A DNA stretch of 64,000 bases from positions 9,337,482-9,401,481 of the forward strand of contig NC_060028.1 in the NCBI RefSeq assembly GCF_021134715.1. The letters are read 5' to 3'. Of the stretch, positions 13,601-23,952 are shown piece after piece. The notes below the pieces were generated by a model. The model was not told where the DNA came from and searched no databases. It saw only the letters and a list, made by a program, of their open reading frames with translations. The stretch is from Daphnia pulex. Lineage: Eukaryota; Arthropoda; Branchiopoda; Diplostraca; Daphniidae. The position numbers and the translations under genes are program-made. Every line of letters starts with the position of its first letter. Position 1 is the first letter of the stretch.

Positions 13601-15918
13601 CACCACCAACTGTCAGCGATACTCCATCTGAACCGTCAACACCTCAATCAACATTTTCTCAAAGTTCAACGTCACTTTCTAGCCAGAGTTTTACCCCCAA
13701 AGTGGATACTGTATCTTCTGTGGCCTTTTCAGATTCTTACACAATTACTAGTTCTACAGCAGCGTGGAGTGGCGCTTCTTCCGAAAGTTCCTTTGGTTCA
13801 AGTAGTGCGTCGACTGAATTGACGTCTTCCTCGTCAACCTCTACAATAAGCATAACTACCTCTAATACTCCTCATAGCAACATCTCAACTGATAAATGGG
13901 TTAAGGCCTCTGACGCAACGACAGAAGTTCTTTCGGCCACTGAACCAACTACTATTTCTTCGTCGAACTTTTCCGCATCATTGTCAGCGTCAACAATTTC
14001 TCATTCTACATCTTCTCTTTCTTCATCCGTGGAGCCAGCATCAACTACTGTGAAGTCTCATTCAACAACCCCTTCCTTCCATACGACGAAATCTTCTCTG
14101 CCTCATTCTGAAATCCCTACTACTACAACTGATCCGTTGTCCAACCTATGGAATTTGTTGATTTCAAAGTTAAACGAAACCATCAGTCTCCCTATTAGCG
14201 GAGAATACTCCTACGTTTCAAGTTTCTTTTGGTCTAATACAACGTCATCCAATCTAACCAGCGAAGACATTCAAGAAATCCCATCACCTTTCATTTCAAG
14301 CCCAATTGAAAATACAGGTAGAAAAATATTGCTGCCTATAACTAACGCTCAGAGTAACAAACACATTTTGTTTTAGGTAACTGGCTTTTCGAAACTCGTC
14401 CTTTTTGGTTGTTGAATCGTCCCAACACGGAGGCACCGTCTTCCTTCTCAACCGACACACTTTCACTTCCAAAAGAAACCAAGCAGACATTATTGCCTGT
14501 TTCTTCCACAACGTCCAACAGCCTTGAAATATCCACGTCGACACCTATCGCAGGTAATTTTATCTCTCAAATGTTATCCTCTTTGAATATTACCTATTCC
14601 TTGTTTCATTGCAGCCTTGTTTGAGACCCGCCCTTTTTGGCTTCAACGTAGTACTCAGCTTACAAAGTCGACGCTTTCTTCCACTCCTAGCATAACAATG
14701 TCCAGAGAATCCTCCAGCACATTAGCGTCGTCAACCAAAGGTAGGAACTTCATTGTTATTCATCCCCGCACGATTTTGACATCCCGTGTATTCTCAGCAC
14801 TGCAAACGTCCGATTCCGAAATGAGCTCAACAACTACAGTAACTCCGCCATCAACGGCTACATCCTTAAGCGCACAACAGTCGACTAGTTTCAATGCACA
14901 TGTTTCTCGAGGGCCTTGCACTGATAACTGCACCGAAGAGTCTACAGGAAATTCTTCCGTCGTTTTTGTTGCAAAAGATGTCGCCAACAATGTCGTCTTA
15001 AATCTAAATGTGGATGCTTACATGGGCGACAAAAGGTTGAATTCTTCTTTTAACTTTGAGAAATGGCTGGAAGATCTTCAGCGATTTCTCAGTTCGCCTT
15101 CAAAGCCTCAAACAGAAGAAATCAAACCGTCGCCTATTTGTGAATTGGCTGGCAATTCAATTCTACTTAAATCTCTTTTCTGTCCAGACGACTCGCTCTC
15201 AACTGCGGACAAAATACGTTTCCCTAATCTAATGAATCTCACTAGACTCTTAGCTCCTGCGATTATTGCCAACTTGACAACATCCATGAATCTGACAGAA
15301 GTTGTGCCTGGCAACGGATCTGAATTTTTTAATCACCAATCCAATATCAGCAGCGAAACTAGTACTGAATCCACCGTTTCCACGTCAACTGAAAGTAGCA
15401 CAAGTATATTCCATTCCCAAAATGTATCGACAACTCTCGTTACTAGCAATCTCTCTGACGTCCCTTTGCCGACAGTATTGAATAGTAGCTTAGAGTCGTT
15501 CATGCTTAACCTAACCGAGCTGTTGAAAGATTCCCAGATGAGTGATTTGATATCGGCCGTGAACAACCTCAATCACTCAGTCCCCGAGGGTTTTCTTGAA
15601 AGTCTTATTCAGAGCAATAATTCTGACGATGACAGGTTTTTCAATAAATCTCCACTTAAAAATGACGTGATGGATGCGGTTACTACCCAAGCACCTTCAT
15701 CGACATTTTCGGCGACGCCGTCTACCACCGTGCAGCACGATATTTTTGCAAAGAACTTTTGGAAAGCAAATAAACGGAATCCGGTCAGAAAGTTACAACG
15801 TGTAGCTGGTCCGGGGCTTGGCATCATTCCGTCTATTCGCTTACCGTTGCGAACAACAGCGAAGCCTGTCTCAAATATTTTCAGTTCCCTTGCCAAACCA
15901 GCGGCTAGTCGTCAATAA
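7689..15918 (+). CDS. Secreted chitinase-like (degenerate GH18) mucin
   Basis: Start 7689 gives a signal peptide (MIRLRRLFSFSLILF). Coding exons: 7689-7815, 7934-8847, 8908-9685, 9758-about 9853, about 9924-10081, about 10149-10374, about 10432-14317, 14377-14553, 14615-15918. Residues from about 30 to 420 follow the GH18 fold order: LLVCHVP at the first strand, an SFDIAWD segment where active chitinases have FDGxDxDWE, and a last-strand block (DKWMIHVDP, FGGVALYDYYQ, DDFAGVC) matching the family's GG(V/A)MxWxxDxDDF. The catalytic acid Glu is absent, so it is probably a carbohydrate-binding pseudoenzyme. The remaining roughly 2,000 residues are Ser/Thr/Pro/Glu-rich with N-glycosylation sequons and acidic Ser-Gly motifs; no transmembrane segment; a basic C-terminal tail. 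Likely extracellular matrix, peritrophic or cuticle-surface protein (inference). Confidence 0.8.
8848..8907 (+). other. GC-AG intron in the GH18-like gene
   Basis: The reading frame can only be joined if CAG at 8847 is followed by a GCAGGT donor and the acceptor TTTAG ends at 8907. This gives YDYYQ followed by DDFAGVC, the GH18 last-strand motif. The nearby GT (8852) would put the next exon out of frame. Confidence 0.75.
11260..13345 (+). repeat. Three degenerate long repeats in the mucin region
   Basis: Three coding blocks about 1.0 and 0.87 kb apart share the same order of short motifs: SSTxSPL, then SExEMGSGDES (second and third copies), PIFENE(G/A)xG, an acidic stretch and ATDQPA. The FENE motif falls near 11350, 12408 and 13270; the first two copies also share LNATDQPA. 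They are diverged, not recent. Confidence 0.75.
14377..14680 (+). repeat. Duplicated exon start, FETRPFWL motif
   Basis: The exon 14377-14553 begins with GNWLFETRPFWLLNR; the next exon (14615 onward) begins with ALFETRPFWLQRS after the same phase-1 acceptor. This suggests local exon duplication within the mucin gene. Confidence 0.7.
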
Positions 15919-16312
15919 TTGGAAGCTTTTCAACTAAATAATAATATATTGGTTAATATTTGGATGAAATTTGACATTCCAGTTTGGCAGTTTACCATTT
16001 CCTCCTTTTTCATAAATTTGTGAAATTCTCAAATTTTGTATTGAACTTTTCCGGTGGATTATAAAATAGTCGTGACGGATGCTACTATGCGCTTTTAACT
16101 AGAGTTATATACGGATTGATACAACTAAAATGCGCATTGTAAAAAATATGTTTATTTGGACAACATGACGACAAATATTTTTTTTCTGTATTTTTTTCCG
16201 GAACCTAGTGGTAGTGTTGTTTTGGCATTTCTTTATCCTTAAGTTTAAGTACTGTACACTGGACAGGGAAACAAAAATTATTCTTGAAAGAAATTGACAA
16301 TCTAATAAAAAG
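15919..16312. other. Intergenic, 3' end of the mucin gene
   Basis: AT-rich, no convincing exon or RNA seen; probably holds the 3' UTR of the upstream gene. Confidence 0.5.
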
Positions 16313-16650
16313 ATGAAAACAAATCTGTCCCGTTGGCCTGTTTTGAGTGACATCGTTATTTTGTCATGCGCACTTTTCTACGGGGTTGTATCCAGTTGCT
16401 TACTGTATACTGTTTTAGCGATTTTTCCTCATTTGCATCCATTGGAATTATCCGTAATCAACAGATTCGTCATCGTCATTCTTTATTTTCAATTCAAAAT
16501 TTTTTACGACTTGTTCAGCGATAGATTAGTTTTTAAAACAGACGAGGTTCTACTTGTACCTCAAGGATAATTTCATTGGAGAAACTGCGAACGGATTAAG
16601 TAAATTAACTTTCGTACCGGTACATCTTTCCTGTTTGCGTTATCCGTCTC
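16313..16650 (+). pseudogene. Frameshifted relic resembling an EamA/SLC35G-type transporter
   Basis: An 85-codon frame starts with a polar segment and two hydrophobic helices in the order seen at the start of drug/metabolite transporters of the SLC35G group (helix, HPLELSVINRFV, helix, then LLVPQG). Directly after its stop, a different frame continues with NFIGETANGLSKLTF, which resembles the family's RGFIGATANxL motif that should follow at exactly this point. I see nothing further downstream, so the copy is both frameshifted and truncated. The family call rests on short motif memory, not an alignment; an ancient unrelated hydrophobic frame is the alternative. Confidence 0.4.
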
Positions 16651-16661
16651 GAGGAAAATTA

Positions 16662-17185
16662 GAATAACGAGGTCAACGGGACAGGAAAGGTGTATCCCAA
16701 ATAAAAGCAAAAGAGCTAGTCTATCAAGCAGTAAAACTTTTCAAAAAAGAATATTAGCTAAGCACGTTTTGAGACAGTAATAAAATTCTTTCTTTCTTTC
16801 GCTGGCGGTAGAATCCGAGATTGTTTTTCCGTATTACCCTAAAATAGCTAACGGTTCATATACTTTTAGTTTGGTTAACTTTAAACATTATCTTTTATTT
16901 TTATTGATTGGATCAGATTTGTTGACTATTGAATAACTGTTGAATAGCTAGCGGCGCAAACGTTTTGCTACCATCGTACCGTTGGCAATTAAGTAGTATT
17001 TTCTACAAATGAGTCGAAGGTAAAAATTGAACACTCACACATTGGCTCCACACCCGGTAAAAAAAAAACAGAAAAACTAACACGTTACTGGCGGATCGGC
17101 CAACCCTTATTATTGCGGTAGCTGTTCGCTTGTAGTGAACGTGTGTGTTCAGGTACTTTCCGACCTCCTGGAGTCTGGCTGCCAA
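16662..17185. other. Intergenic stretch without recognised gene
   Basis: A/T-rich with a short TTTC run near 16787-16801. Nothing coding was recognised. Confidence 0.5.
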
Positions 17186-17224
17186 CTATATAAGAACCAT
17201 GCATGCCCAGTCACCTTTGTCAGT
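17186..17224 (+). promoter_or_regulatory. TATA plus TCAGT initiator, core promoter
   Basis: CTATATAAG at 17186-17194 and TCAGT at 17220-17224 have the spacing expected for an arthropod core promoter (about 33 bases between TATA and initiator). The transcript would begin near 17221. Confidence 0.65.
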
Positions 17225-17366
17225 TCCATCTTGCATTGTCCAGCTAGCGCAACCACTGCTCTTAACTGCACGCATCCAGCAAGACAAAAACAACAATAAA
17301 ACAACATCATCCAATCTTCATCGCCTTTTCAACAACTTGTCAAATTTTCAACTCTATCATCAAAGT
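17221..17366 (+). other. Probable noncoding first exon ending in GTAAGT donor
   Basis: The stretch after the initiator has no ATG and ends with AAA followed by GTAAGT (17367). This looks like a 5' UTR exon. A plausible partner acceptor is the pyrimidine-rich CCTTGTTTTAG ending at 18686, just ahead of the ATG at 18703; this link is an inference. Confidence 0.5.
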
Positions 17367-17367
17367 A

Positions 17368-18552
17368 AGTCCAACTTTGCCTTATTATTATAATTTTTTG
17401 AGATTTCCAGTATGTTTTCTATCGTTTCATGTTTTAGAATATTGCATTGAGAATAAGTGAAACAACAATCTGTTGCTTTCAATTCCTATAGTTCAATTTA
17501 TTGCCTTAAGAAATTGTCAAGCTCGTTACACAGCTCGTTTTTGATAACATTTTGAAACATATTAGTCGGACAGTTTTGTTTTGCGGGATGTACTTCTTGT
17601 TATTCGCGCGCTTTCACCTAAGCTACATTGCGGCTTGTTGTTGTTGCGTCCGTTCTCGCACTGTTTTGAACGGACACTAAGGTCCCCTATTTCTCCCCGT
17701 GCGGTAACACTAGTCATTCATTATCGTCCCTTCGTGACTGGTTCCTTACTAACCATCTGTTGCTGTCGTCGGTCGGGTAGCTTATCACCCTCAAATTGCG
17801 TAAAATACCTCTATAGTTTTCCTTTCGTTTGATTTTTCCTCGCCCTAATGAGACTATTTTTAACCACCCGGGTGGTTAGTAACCACCGGAAGGAAAGTAA
17901 GTTCCGCCGAGAAAAAAAAATTCCGTTCGTTTAAATGCCCATCTTTTTTTTGTTTTGTTTTGTTTTATCTTTCGCTCAAATTATGACCGTCAGGCCACTA
18001 CAATAAAGTAGAATGTATCCTCATCAATAAAAATATTTCGAGCGTTAGGGAAAGACCGTGATGGATTCCACATCAATCTGACAATAAGGAACATCCCAAT
18101 TTTTGTTCGTGAAACCAATTTTACCTCATGTATTCTCGATAATAATGATGCGCGGAAAGTCTTAGACTTTTCTCACTGTAGCTGGATCACCTCCTTCCGT
18201 GTCATAAAGTCGCTTGGTTCTCCGGTTGAATTGCATTGCAATTAGTTGGCCTTCTGATGACTGCACTTTTCCTTCCAATTCTTAGTTAGTTGAAAAAGCC
18301 TGAACCGCGTCGTATAACGGCGACGTTACAGCACAACTCGCAACTGACAGAAACAAGAGCCATTAACGACAGCTGTGGTTATTTTAATTACTTGTAACAA
18401 TGTCGCCCTTTTTCCTGTGTAGCCGGAGATGATTATTGAAACAATGCAACGGTATATTTCTCTTTGCGGGTCATTTACCCGCGGACGACATGCCCTACGT
18501 GTATTGCACTCGTGTGTGTGCACACATATGCTGCCTATAGTCATCACTATTG
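17368..18552. other. Intron or intergenic stretch, contains an 18-bp palindrome
   Basis: No coding exon recognised. Contains TAACCACCC/GGGTGGTTA palindrome at 17861-17878 with a further TAACCACC at 17880-17887, T-runs near 17950, and nothing resembling a structural RNA gene. Confidence 0.5.
17861..17887. repeat. Perfect 18-bp palindrome with a third half-site
   Basis: TAACCACCC followed directly by GGGTGGTTA is a perfect dyad; GGTGGTTA, one spacer base, then TAACCACC forms a second dyad sharing the middle arm. Could be a clustered factor-binding site; no known factor assigned. Confidence 0.6.
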
Positions 18553-18589
18553 CATAAAAAGCCAGGCTTGTTGAAGAACGAGCATCAGT
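18553..18589 (+). promoter_or_regulatory. TATA-like box and TCAGT initiator of first secreted-precursor gene
   Basis: CATAAAAAG at 18553-18561 and TCAGT at 18585-18589, about 32 bases apart, sit 114 bases before the ATG at 18703. Confidence 0.65.
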
Positions 18590-18702
18590 CGACAAGTTGA
18601 TTCCGTACAGTGAATAGACACAGCTAGCAATCGCTTTCGACCTACACGTAGCTTCCAGTTAACTAACAACCAAGTCCTTGTTTTAGCAACTTAGATTGTA
18701 CC

Positions 18703-19935
18703 ATGGCGATTTTTGAAAACGCGGCGATAGCTTTGTTATTGACGGTGTCGATGGTTGCAGCCAATCAACCAGAGTTCCTGTCTCAGAGTCCTCAACCTTA
18801 TCGGTCGTTTACTGACCGTCAGGACAAGTTCAACGGCAACTACAATGAGGCTATGGACAATTTGAACGCTGGCAACACTAAGCGACTCCGCGCTGGGTCG
18901 TCACCGTCTGTCGTGGGCTCTAATAGCGAGAGTTTCTCCACCGGTTATCGTAGTCAGTTTGGTAACAACAACGCCCGTCAACAACCCACGTCTACCAGCC
19001 GACAGTACGAAGTTCCCGATTACGATCAGACCGTCAATCGTAACGGCGATTCCACATATTATAGTGAGACAAATCCTAGCAGTTTCGTTCAATCACCGGC
19101 CAGTAAGTATTGTTGATTCAAAAGAGTTGGGAACAGAATAACTATAACGTCAAGACCAAATAGGTCGCAAAACCTTCGCGGCCGGCAAGTCCAGTAATTT
19201 AGCTATGGTGGTCTCTCCATTGGCCGGTATTGCCTTTGTTGCCGCTGCGGCTGCGGTGGCCATCAGCCCGGTCTACCTGACTTTAACTTCATCCATCCTC
19301 TCCGGTCGTAAGAAGCGCGATCTCTCCTCAATGATTGATCCTTCCATGGCCGACAAAATCACACCCGAAATGATGCAAAAAATTCAAGAGCTTCAGGTAC
19401 CACCCGTTACATTGGATTGCCACTCGGCTATTTGAACAATTTCCAACCATCTTGGGGGAATGAGCTCACATTCTTTATGCGCATTTTTTGTCGGACGTTG
19501 GTCCTGATGTATAGACCCTGGAGAAATTTCTGGCTTCCATTCCGAAAGAGACTGATTACCAGCAACAGATTATGTCCATGTATCTATCTTGCTCCGGCTA
19601 CACGCGGGAAGGCAACGTTTGCCTCGATCGTATTTTCTGCGAGTACGGCAATGCCAATTCAAACATTTCCGATGAGGAACGCGACGTCTTATCCATGTAG
19701 GCTACACCTTTCGAATACTTATATAGAGACAAAAAAAGCATTCGTGTGTCGTCTTATAACGCGTTCTTTATTTGTTTTTTCTCGAATCAGCGTGTTGTAC
19801 AACATCATGTCCAACACATTTATCCCGGTCGAGTACAAGCAACGTCTCAGATCCGCCGCTCGTATTGGCCGCGATTTCCAGCAGTGCAACAGATACGACT
19901 GCCCCGCTCTGAGCGAGTCCTCCTCTAGATTCTAA
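18703..19935 (+). CDS. Secreted precursor with RKKR cleavage site, family copy 1
   Basis: Exons 18703-19102, 19164-19396, 19515-19697 and 19791-19935 join in frame. N-terminus MAIFENAAIALLLTVSMVAA is a signal peptide; residues to about 135 are polar and low complexity; then an Ala/Val-rich hydrophobic stretch (PLAGIAFVAAAAAVAISPV), the SGRKKRDLSS furin-type site, a helical linker (KITPEMMQKIQ) and a tail with six cysteines (YLSCSGYT, VCLDRIFCEYG, QQCNRYDCP) and the motif LYNIMSN. I do not recognise a named family. The downstream neighbour shares exon structure and motifs, so this is a tandem duplicate. Processing at RKKR would release the Cys-containing tail (inference). The hydrophobic stretch could instead anchor the precursor. 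Confidence 0.88.
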
Positions 19936-20244
19936 AAATAGAATATCGGACCTTTTTTTTACAGCTCTTTGTTTTTGGCGATCCCGAATCCCGCAATTTT
20001 CAATAATAATAATTTAAAAGCTAAATCTACTCAAAACGAATCAAACAATTCCACTTTGAACTACTAATTAATTAATTTTTTTTTTCCTTTAATACGTATG
20101 GTGTTCTATCATTTAAGTTTAATACACCCGTTTATTCGTTAATCATTTTTGCAGTTGACTAATTGAATTTTTCAGAACAGCACTTTTTCAACTTTAATTA
20201 ACAGGACTTTTACTGATAATTTTATAGGATCTTGAGATATCACC
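19936..20244. other. Intergenic between family copies 1 and 2
   Basis: A/T-rich. Contains TTTTATAG ending at 20227, a possible splice acceptor 17 bases before the next ATG, so the second gene may have an upstream noncoding exon. Confidence 0.5.
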
Positions 20245-21310
20245 ATGGTTTCCTCGCAGACAATCGTTGTGTTGGCTTTATTGATTGCCACTTTGGTGTC
20301 CGTGGATGCTGAAAACTTCTTTTCTCGACGCCGCAGTCAACCCTTCCAGCGGCTCAATACCAACTCATATTTCCGGCAACGGCTCGGCACTCAAGTAAAT
20401 TGGCTAAATCAAATTTCGATTGGACTTTTATTAATCTCATTTCTTGTTTCTCTATAAAAAATAAAGGGAACCAGTGCCAACAACTATCCTTTGGCAAGTC
20501 CGCTCCTGCAGCCCCAGACAACCGGAGCGAACCTGGCTACTTCCAGCTATGGGGGCGCTACAACTTACGGTATTATTTATACTTACTAATGATTTTGAAC
20601 GAATGATATGAATGTACTAATTAAGCAGATAGTCATGCAAGCGGTTACGGAGTTGGTTACGATAACCGTGAAAGCAGTATCAATCCGCTATCGGCCCTTG
20701 TCGCCCCTTTGGCCGCCCTAGCGCTCTTGGGTGCCGCTGCTGCAGTTGCAAGCAATCCCGTACTGATGACTCTTGCCGTTTTGTCAAGCGGTCGCAAGCG
20801 CCGCGACATCAACATGGAAAAGATTGGAAGAGATGATTTGACTCCTGAGCTGCAATCCAAACTGGAAGAGATGGAGGTAATGACTTCTTTAATAATTGTT
20901 TATGAGATAGTAGCTAATCTGATATTTTTTAAATTTCAGACTTTGGAGAAATACATTGTCCAGATTCCCGAGCAAGAGAAACAACAAAAGAAACTTATGG
21001 CCACTTACCTCTCTTGCTCTGGTTTCACCGAATCCAGCAACTCGTGTTTGGACCGAGTCGTTTGTGACTACTCTATTCGACCTGGCAAAATGACCGAACT
21101 GGAAAAGGACGTCATTTCTATGTAAGTTTTTTATTCAATTTGGCTTCACAAATTTATTATGTAACGATGATTCTTTTTCGTAGCATTTTGTACAACATCA
21201 TGTCCAACGGGTACATTTCTCAAGAATACAAGGAACGTCTGAGGACAGCTGCTCAATACGGTCGCACCCGTGGACAATGCAGTGCCTTCTCATGCGATCA
21301 GCTCAAGTAA
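20245..21310 (+). CDS. Secreted precursor with RKRR cleavage site, family copy 2
   Basis: Exons 20245-20394, 20467-20569, 20629-20876, 20940-21121, 21184-21310. Signal peptide MVSSQTIVVLALLIATLVSV; short polar region with an early RRR; then the family blocks: Ala-rich hydrophobic stretch (LVAPLAALALLGAAAAVASN), SGRKRRDINM, DLTPELQSKLEEME, TLEKYI, YLSCSGF, SCLDRVVCDY and LYNIMSNGYISQEYK, ending CSAFSCDQLK. Last three intron positions and phases match copy 1, confirming tandem duplication. Same uncertain function; the conserved tail rather than the variable N-terminus is the part under constraint. Confidence 0.9.
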
Positions 21311-22079
21311 GCCCCCAACAGCTACCGCTAATAACAATTACATCACTATGAAAAAAGAAAGAATGATCTATTACTAAACATTTAATTTTATCCCTTTCAA
21401 AACTTAAAAAGTATTTAGTTCCTATTAGACTCTAGTGTTTTGTACATGTGTGTATTTATCACTGGATTCCCCCAACCAAATTCGATTCCTCAAGTGTACA
21501 TTTGAATTCTTTTCATTGTAATTCTTTAGAATGCACAACAGGACCTTTATTTATGACCCGACAAAACAATTAACTACTAATTGAATCTTGTTCCTAACAA
21601 TCTCCGCCTTTTGTTTTGTAGTCTTTCATGGGTACTAATACAAGTATGTAGTTTTCACCTAAATTTCTGGAACTTTTAGCACAATACGTCACGAATTAAC
21701 TAAATTATTAGATGCCAAATTCTGACACGATTCGGTGTATAATTAGTCTTATCAACTTCCGTGTTTTATTTTTTGTAAGTTTGGCTTCGGTGATGAATTT
21801 TTGAACGGGACAAAAAAGAAGATGAAAAGGCGTTGAAACGTCACGGCTTAGTTGTTCCGTTTTCTTTCCGGTCATTATAGTAAATCATCGGGTCGTACGT
21901 TCTCAATTTGCCGATTAAAAATGAAGCAGCCGGTTTATACGGAATGGATGAGTGACACAGCATTCGTCCTGACCGCTACAAGCGCTGGACCGAATCCAGT
22001 TCACGCCGTATACTCTAGTTTCTTTAGATTTGGGTGTACTTGACCCAATCAGTTGTCTTTAGCTCTAGAAGGTTAAAAG
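21311..22079. other. Intergenic before third family member
   Basis: No exon seen. Probably holds the 3' UTR of copy 2 and the promoter region of the next gene. Confidence 0.5.
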
Positions 22080-22117
22080 CATATAAATACGTCAGTGTCA
22101 GTGTTAACGCGGTCAGA
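22080..22117 (+). promoter_or_regulatory. TATA box and initiator of the Gly-rich precursor gene
   Basis: CATATAAATAC at 22080-22090 with TCAGA at 22113-22117 at normal spacing; additional TCAGT copies at 22092 and 22098 are too near the TATA box to be the main start. Confidence 0.6.
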
Positions 22118-22139
22118 CCAGCCTCATCTTCAGCACAAG

Positions 22140-23952
22140 ATGGTCATCGAAAAACGGGACGTAAGTTGATTAGACAGAAAATTACTATTATGATTAAAAT
22201 TAAGAGAATAAAACTTGTTTAATTTTAAAAAGGGTTATCGGCGGCGCCAAGGTTTGGTGCTTGGTTTTCTAGTTTTCTACTTTGTGGCTTTACAATGTGA
22301 GAATGCCAACGCTTTCAGATTATCCAGGAATCCATTGTTCAATGGAATGTTAAATCGTAGAAACGCAAGTAATAAAACCATTTCTTAGTTGTTTTGGTGA
22401 GAAAATGAGAGTTCAAACTTTTGTATTGTCCAGTTCCAGCCACGAATATCGCCAACTTGCACCACAACCAGTTGTTTAAAAATAATTTCAATCAACACCA
22501 GTTCTATACTCAGCAACAGCAGCAGCAAGAACCGGCAGTGGCAGCTTCTTCAACATCAGTAGTCACAACAAATAGCTTAAACACCAATCACGGTAAGTCA
22601 CGACATTACAAAAATATTTGACTATTTTGGTCCGTAACATGTCAACGGATTGTACGCGAGCAGTCGATCCTTATGTAAGCGGATCCAACCCCGTTGACAA
22701 GGAAGTTGCCGAAAATCCCGACTTGGACCAGATTGCAGCTGACGCTCAAGTTGAACAAAAGTCAGCCAACTTGGTGGCCGCAGCATCATCCACAAGGTTT
22801 GGAACATCTTTTGTTGGACTTTCGTGTGAATATCTGTTAATTGTTGTTTTGTTTATGTAATTGGAATTCAGCTATAGTTCCACTGTTGGTGGAGCAGGAG
22901 CTTATGGGGCAGGTTCCGGAAGTAGTTCGCTTGGAAGCTATGGAGGAATATCAGCTGGATCGGGCTATGGGGGAATATCAGCTGGATCGGGCTATGGGGG
23001 AATATCAGCTGGATCGGGCTATGGGGGTGGGTCGATCGGAAGCTACGGAGATACCGGAGGAGCTAGTTATGGATCAAGCGGAAGCTATGGAGGAAGTTCC
23101 ATCGGATCAGGTTCAAGTTATGGTGGTTTTAGCGGTGGAAGCAGTTACGGATCGGGATTAGGTGGTAGCAGTTATGGAATTGGCGGCAGTACCGGTCTCA
23201 GCGGAAGCCATTCATCTTACGGAGGCGGAGGAGGGGGATACGGAACGTCAGCTCCATCCTATTCAGTTAATAGACTTGTGTTTTTAATTATCACTTAATT
23301 ATTTAATTTACACATTAATTGTGTTTGATAGATAACCTACCCAGCTCAACAAGGGGCGACAAAAGCGGATACTATTCATCTGCTAAGTTCTCTTGCACCT
23401 TCGCTGCTTCTCAGTTCTTTGTTACTTCCCCTGGCTTTGGCTTTATTAACTAACACCACCAGTTCACTTTATGGAAGAAAGAGGCGTGACCTCAGTGACG
23501 ACTACGATGACGATTTACAGTTTTCACTCAACGGAGACATTTTAGATGGCGACATTACCTTACTAGACACCCATTTCTTTCCAACAATGGATGCTATGCT
23601 AGAGTCTTATTCGCCGGACGATACCGAAAGACTAGCCGAATTTGTACGCCACCGAGGACTACTTAACATTAACAATCCTTGCTTAGAAAAACTGGCATGT
23701 CTGGCTACCGCGACTAAAAGCAAATTTAAACGATACGACAGTCTGAAAAAGTATGCATTTACTAGAAACAAACCACTCATAAATTGATTTTTACTCTTTT
23801 TTCTTGATAGGGCTATAACACTGCTGGAAAAATCCACTGATCCAGACATAAAGAAACGTTTGAAAAAAGGATCTTCTGTTGGTGCAAAAAAAGAACGCAA
23901 CTGCTTGACTAAATTCATTTGCAAGAGTATGAAATCAGCTGTGTCACCTTAA
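22140..23952 (+). CDS. Secreted Gly-rich precursor with RKRR site, divergent family copy 3
   Basis: Exons 22140-22160, about 22233-22369, about 22433-22591, about 22664-22798, 22870-23269, 23331-23749 and 23810-23952 can be joined in frame. The first residues are charged (MVIEKRD, RRRQ) followed by a hydrophobic LVLGFLVFYFVAL, a signal peptide or anchor. A Gln run (about 22514), then a Gly/Ser/Tyr-rich region (GGISAGSGY repeats), a Leu-rich hydrophobic stretch (SLLLSSLLLPLALALL), YGRKRRDLSDD, and a Cys-containing tail (NPCLEKLACLA, NCLTKFICKS). Position of the hydrophobic stretch and dibasic site matches the two upstream genes, but the tail is diverged. Gly/Tyr repeats suggest a matrix or cuticle role (inference). 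The short exon ending at 22798 uses a weak donor, so that boundary is the least certain. Confidence 0.78.
22945..23025 (+). repeat. 27-bp minisatellite, three perfect copies, coding
   Basis: Units at 22945-22971, 22972-22998 and 22999-23025 appear identical and encode GISAGSGYG three times. In-frame length keeps the reading frame when copy number changes. Confidence 0.9.

Noticed and set aside
18181-18196. GCTGGATCACCTCCTT equals the 3' end of bacterial 16S rRNA.
   Set aside because: Flanking bases do not continue the rRNA on either side; a 16-base match alone is treated as coincidence.
22514-22530. CAG repeats that might be a microsatellite expansion.
   Set aside because: Only about six codons of Gln; ordinary in arthropod proteins.
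22945-23025. Regular repeats that might suggest a CRISPR array.
   Set aside because: Units are directly adjacent without spacers and are coding.
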